Shown: positions 4,347 to 5,077 of the stretch, one piece after another
Numbering within the stretch: the stretch's first letter is position 1
Layout: every line of letters begins with the position of its first letter
Assembly (NCBI GenBank): GCA_934655835.1
Contig: CAKUHM010000114.1
Span: forward strand, 1 to 5,077
Direction of reading: 5' to 3'
DNA: 5,077 bases
From: an uncultured Collinsella sp.
GTDB taxonomy: Bacteria > Actinomycetota > Coriobacteriia > Coriobacteriales > Coriobacteriaceae
Position numbers and translations under genes: made by a program
Notes under the pieces: model-generated
The model's database searches: none
What the model saw: the letters and a program-made list of their open reading frames with translations, nothing else
What the model was told of the DNA's origin: nothing

Positions 4347-5077
4347 CTACTCCTCCTCGAGGGCAGCGATGACCTCGTCGGTCATGTCCATGGTGCTATA
4401 GACGTCCTGGACGTCGTCGAGCTCCTCGAGACGGTCGATGAGGCGCTGAACCTTCTTGGCGTCGGCGCCGGAGACCTCGGTCGGGGTGGTCGGGACCATG
4501 GTGGTCTCGGAACCCTTGACCTGGATGCCCTGCTCCTCGAGAGCCTTGGAAACAGCCATGACGTCGTTGGCAGTAGTCCAGACGATCCACTCCTCGCCGG
4601 CATCCTCGTAGTCCTCGCCACCGGCCTCGGCGATAGCCATCATGAACTCATCCTCGTCACCGGCAGCACCGTTGGCGATCATGGTCTCCTTCTTGGCGTT
4701 CTCGTCCAGGATCTCCTTGGCGACGACGATCTGGCCCTTGCGCTCAAACTGGAAGGCGACGGAGCCGGAGGTGCCCAGGTTGCCACCAGCGTGGGAGAAG
4801 GCGGAACGGACATCAGCGGCGGTACGGTTGCGGTTGTCGGTCAGGCAGTCGACGTAGACGGCGACACCGGCGGGACCGTAGCCCTCGTACACGATGTTCT
4901 CGTAGACGGCGGCGTCAGCGCCCGAACCAAAAGCCTTGTCGATAGCGGACTTGATCTTGTCCTTAGGCATGGACTGAGCCTTGGCCTTGGCAACGGCAGC
5001 GGCGAGGCTGGCGTTGTTCTCGGGCAGCGGGTCGCCGCCGAGACGGGCAGCAACGGTGATGTTGCGGCTCAGCTTGG
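4347..5077 (-). CDS. yebC: YebC/TACO1 family protein (5' end outside window)
   Basis: The frame is open from the right edge to TAG at 4347-4349, giving 242 complete codons. By comparison with E. coli YebC (about 246 residues) only some 26 N-terminal residues, including the MAGHSKW-type start, are missing. Diagnostic stretches are SRNITVAARLGGDP, ENIVYEGYGPAGVAVYVDCL, LTDNRNRTAADVRSAFSHAGG, NLGTSGSVAFQFERKG and the C-terminal LIDRLEELDDVQDVYSTMD. The ATG at 4970 is internal (MPKDKIKSAIDKA aligns with the MTRDTLNRAI region) and is not the start. After FERKGQIVV there seem to be about 16-20 extra residues (KEILDENAKKETMIANGAAG) before the GDEDEFMMAIAEAGGED block, judged against remembered family members. 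Such proteins were long annotated as transcriptional regulators; recent work links the family to translation, including relief of ribosome stalling at proline-rich stretches. It is followed by its own terminator. Confidence 0.96.
   Translation of the reverse strand, partial: KLSRNITVAARLGGDPLPENNASLAAAVAKAKAQSMPKDKIKSAIDKAFGSGADAAVYENIVYEGYGPAGVAVYVDCLTDNRNRTAADVRSAFSHAGGNLGTSGSVAFQFERKGQIVVAKEILDENAKKETMIANGAAGDEDEFMMAIAEAGGEDYEDAGEEWIVWTTANDVMAVSKALEEQGIQVKGSETTMVPTTPTEVSGADAKKVQRLIDRLEELDDVQDVYSTMDMTDEVIAALEEE

Noticed and set aside
4347..4970. Complete 207-residue YebC starting at ATG 4970
   Set aside because: Conserved YebC sequence continues upstream to the window edge, so this Met is internal.

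Overview
The window suggests a Coriobacteriia-type actinobacterium, most likely Collinsella or a close relative. This rests on the moderately GC-rich sequence, the Asp23/AmaP/DUF2273 cluster, a short zinc-ribbon head of the MFCSQCG type on a multi-pass membrane protein, and a YebC protein. The genus is an inference from protein style; no marker gene is present. Every convincing gene lies on the minus strand, so transcription runs from high to low coordinates.

In transcription order: (1) a 5'-truncated yebC (4347-5077), followed by a strong intrinsic terminator (4235-4277). (2) A three-gene envelope cluster: amaP (3622-4167), a DUF2273 small membrane protein (3252-3629, GTG start, 8-nt overlap with amaP) and an Asp23/Gls24 protein (2686-3207). 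Its best -10 box lies inside the U-tract of the yebC terminator, and a perfect tandem 13-bp repeat begins in that -10 box. (3) A strongly structured intergenic segment (2568-2689) that folds into a long outer stem enclosing two hairpins; one of these is the operon's likely terminator. (4) A YitT-family membrane protein (1456-2478) with an unusual charged N-terminal extension. (5) A zinc-ribbon multi-pass membrane protein (1-1305) whose C-terminal tail is an almost perfect run of 28 X-Pro dipeptides; it runs off the left edge.

Working together: AmaP is the expected membrane anchor for Asp23, and DUF2273 is a recurrent partner, so the middle cluster is probably one membrane-associated envelope-stress module. 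YitT and the zinc-ribbon protein are also membrane proteins but appear to be separate transcription units. YebC is a cytosolic translation-related or regulatory protein and is only a neighbour.

No RNA gene, CRISPR array, insertion sequence or prophage gene is visible. The most unusual items are the 122-bp structured element overlapping the asp23 stop codon, the terminator/promoter/tandem-repeat arrangement before amaP, and the X-Pro tail. No gap between genes exceeds about 210 bases.
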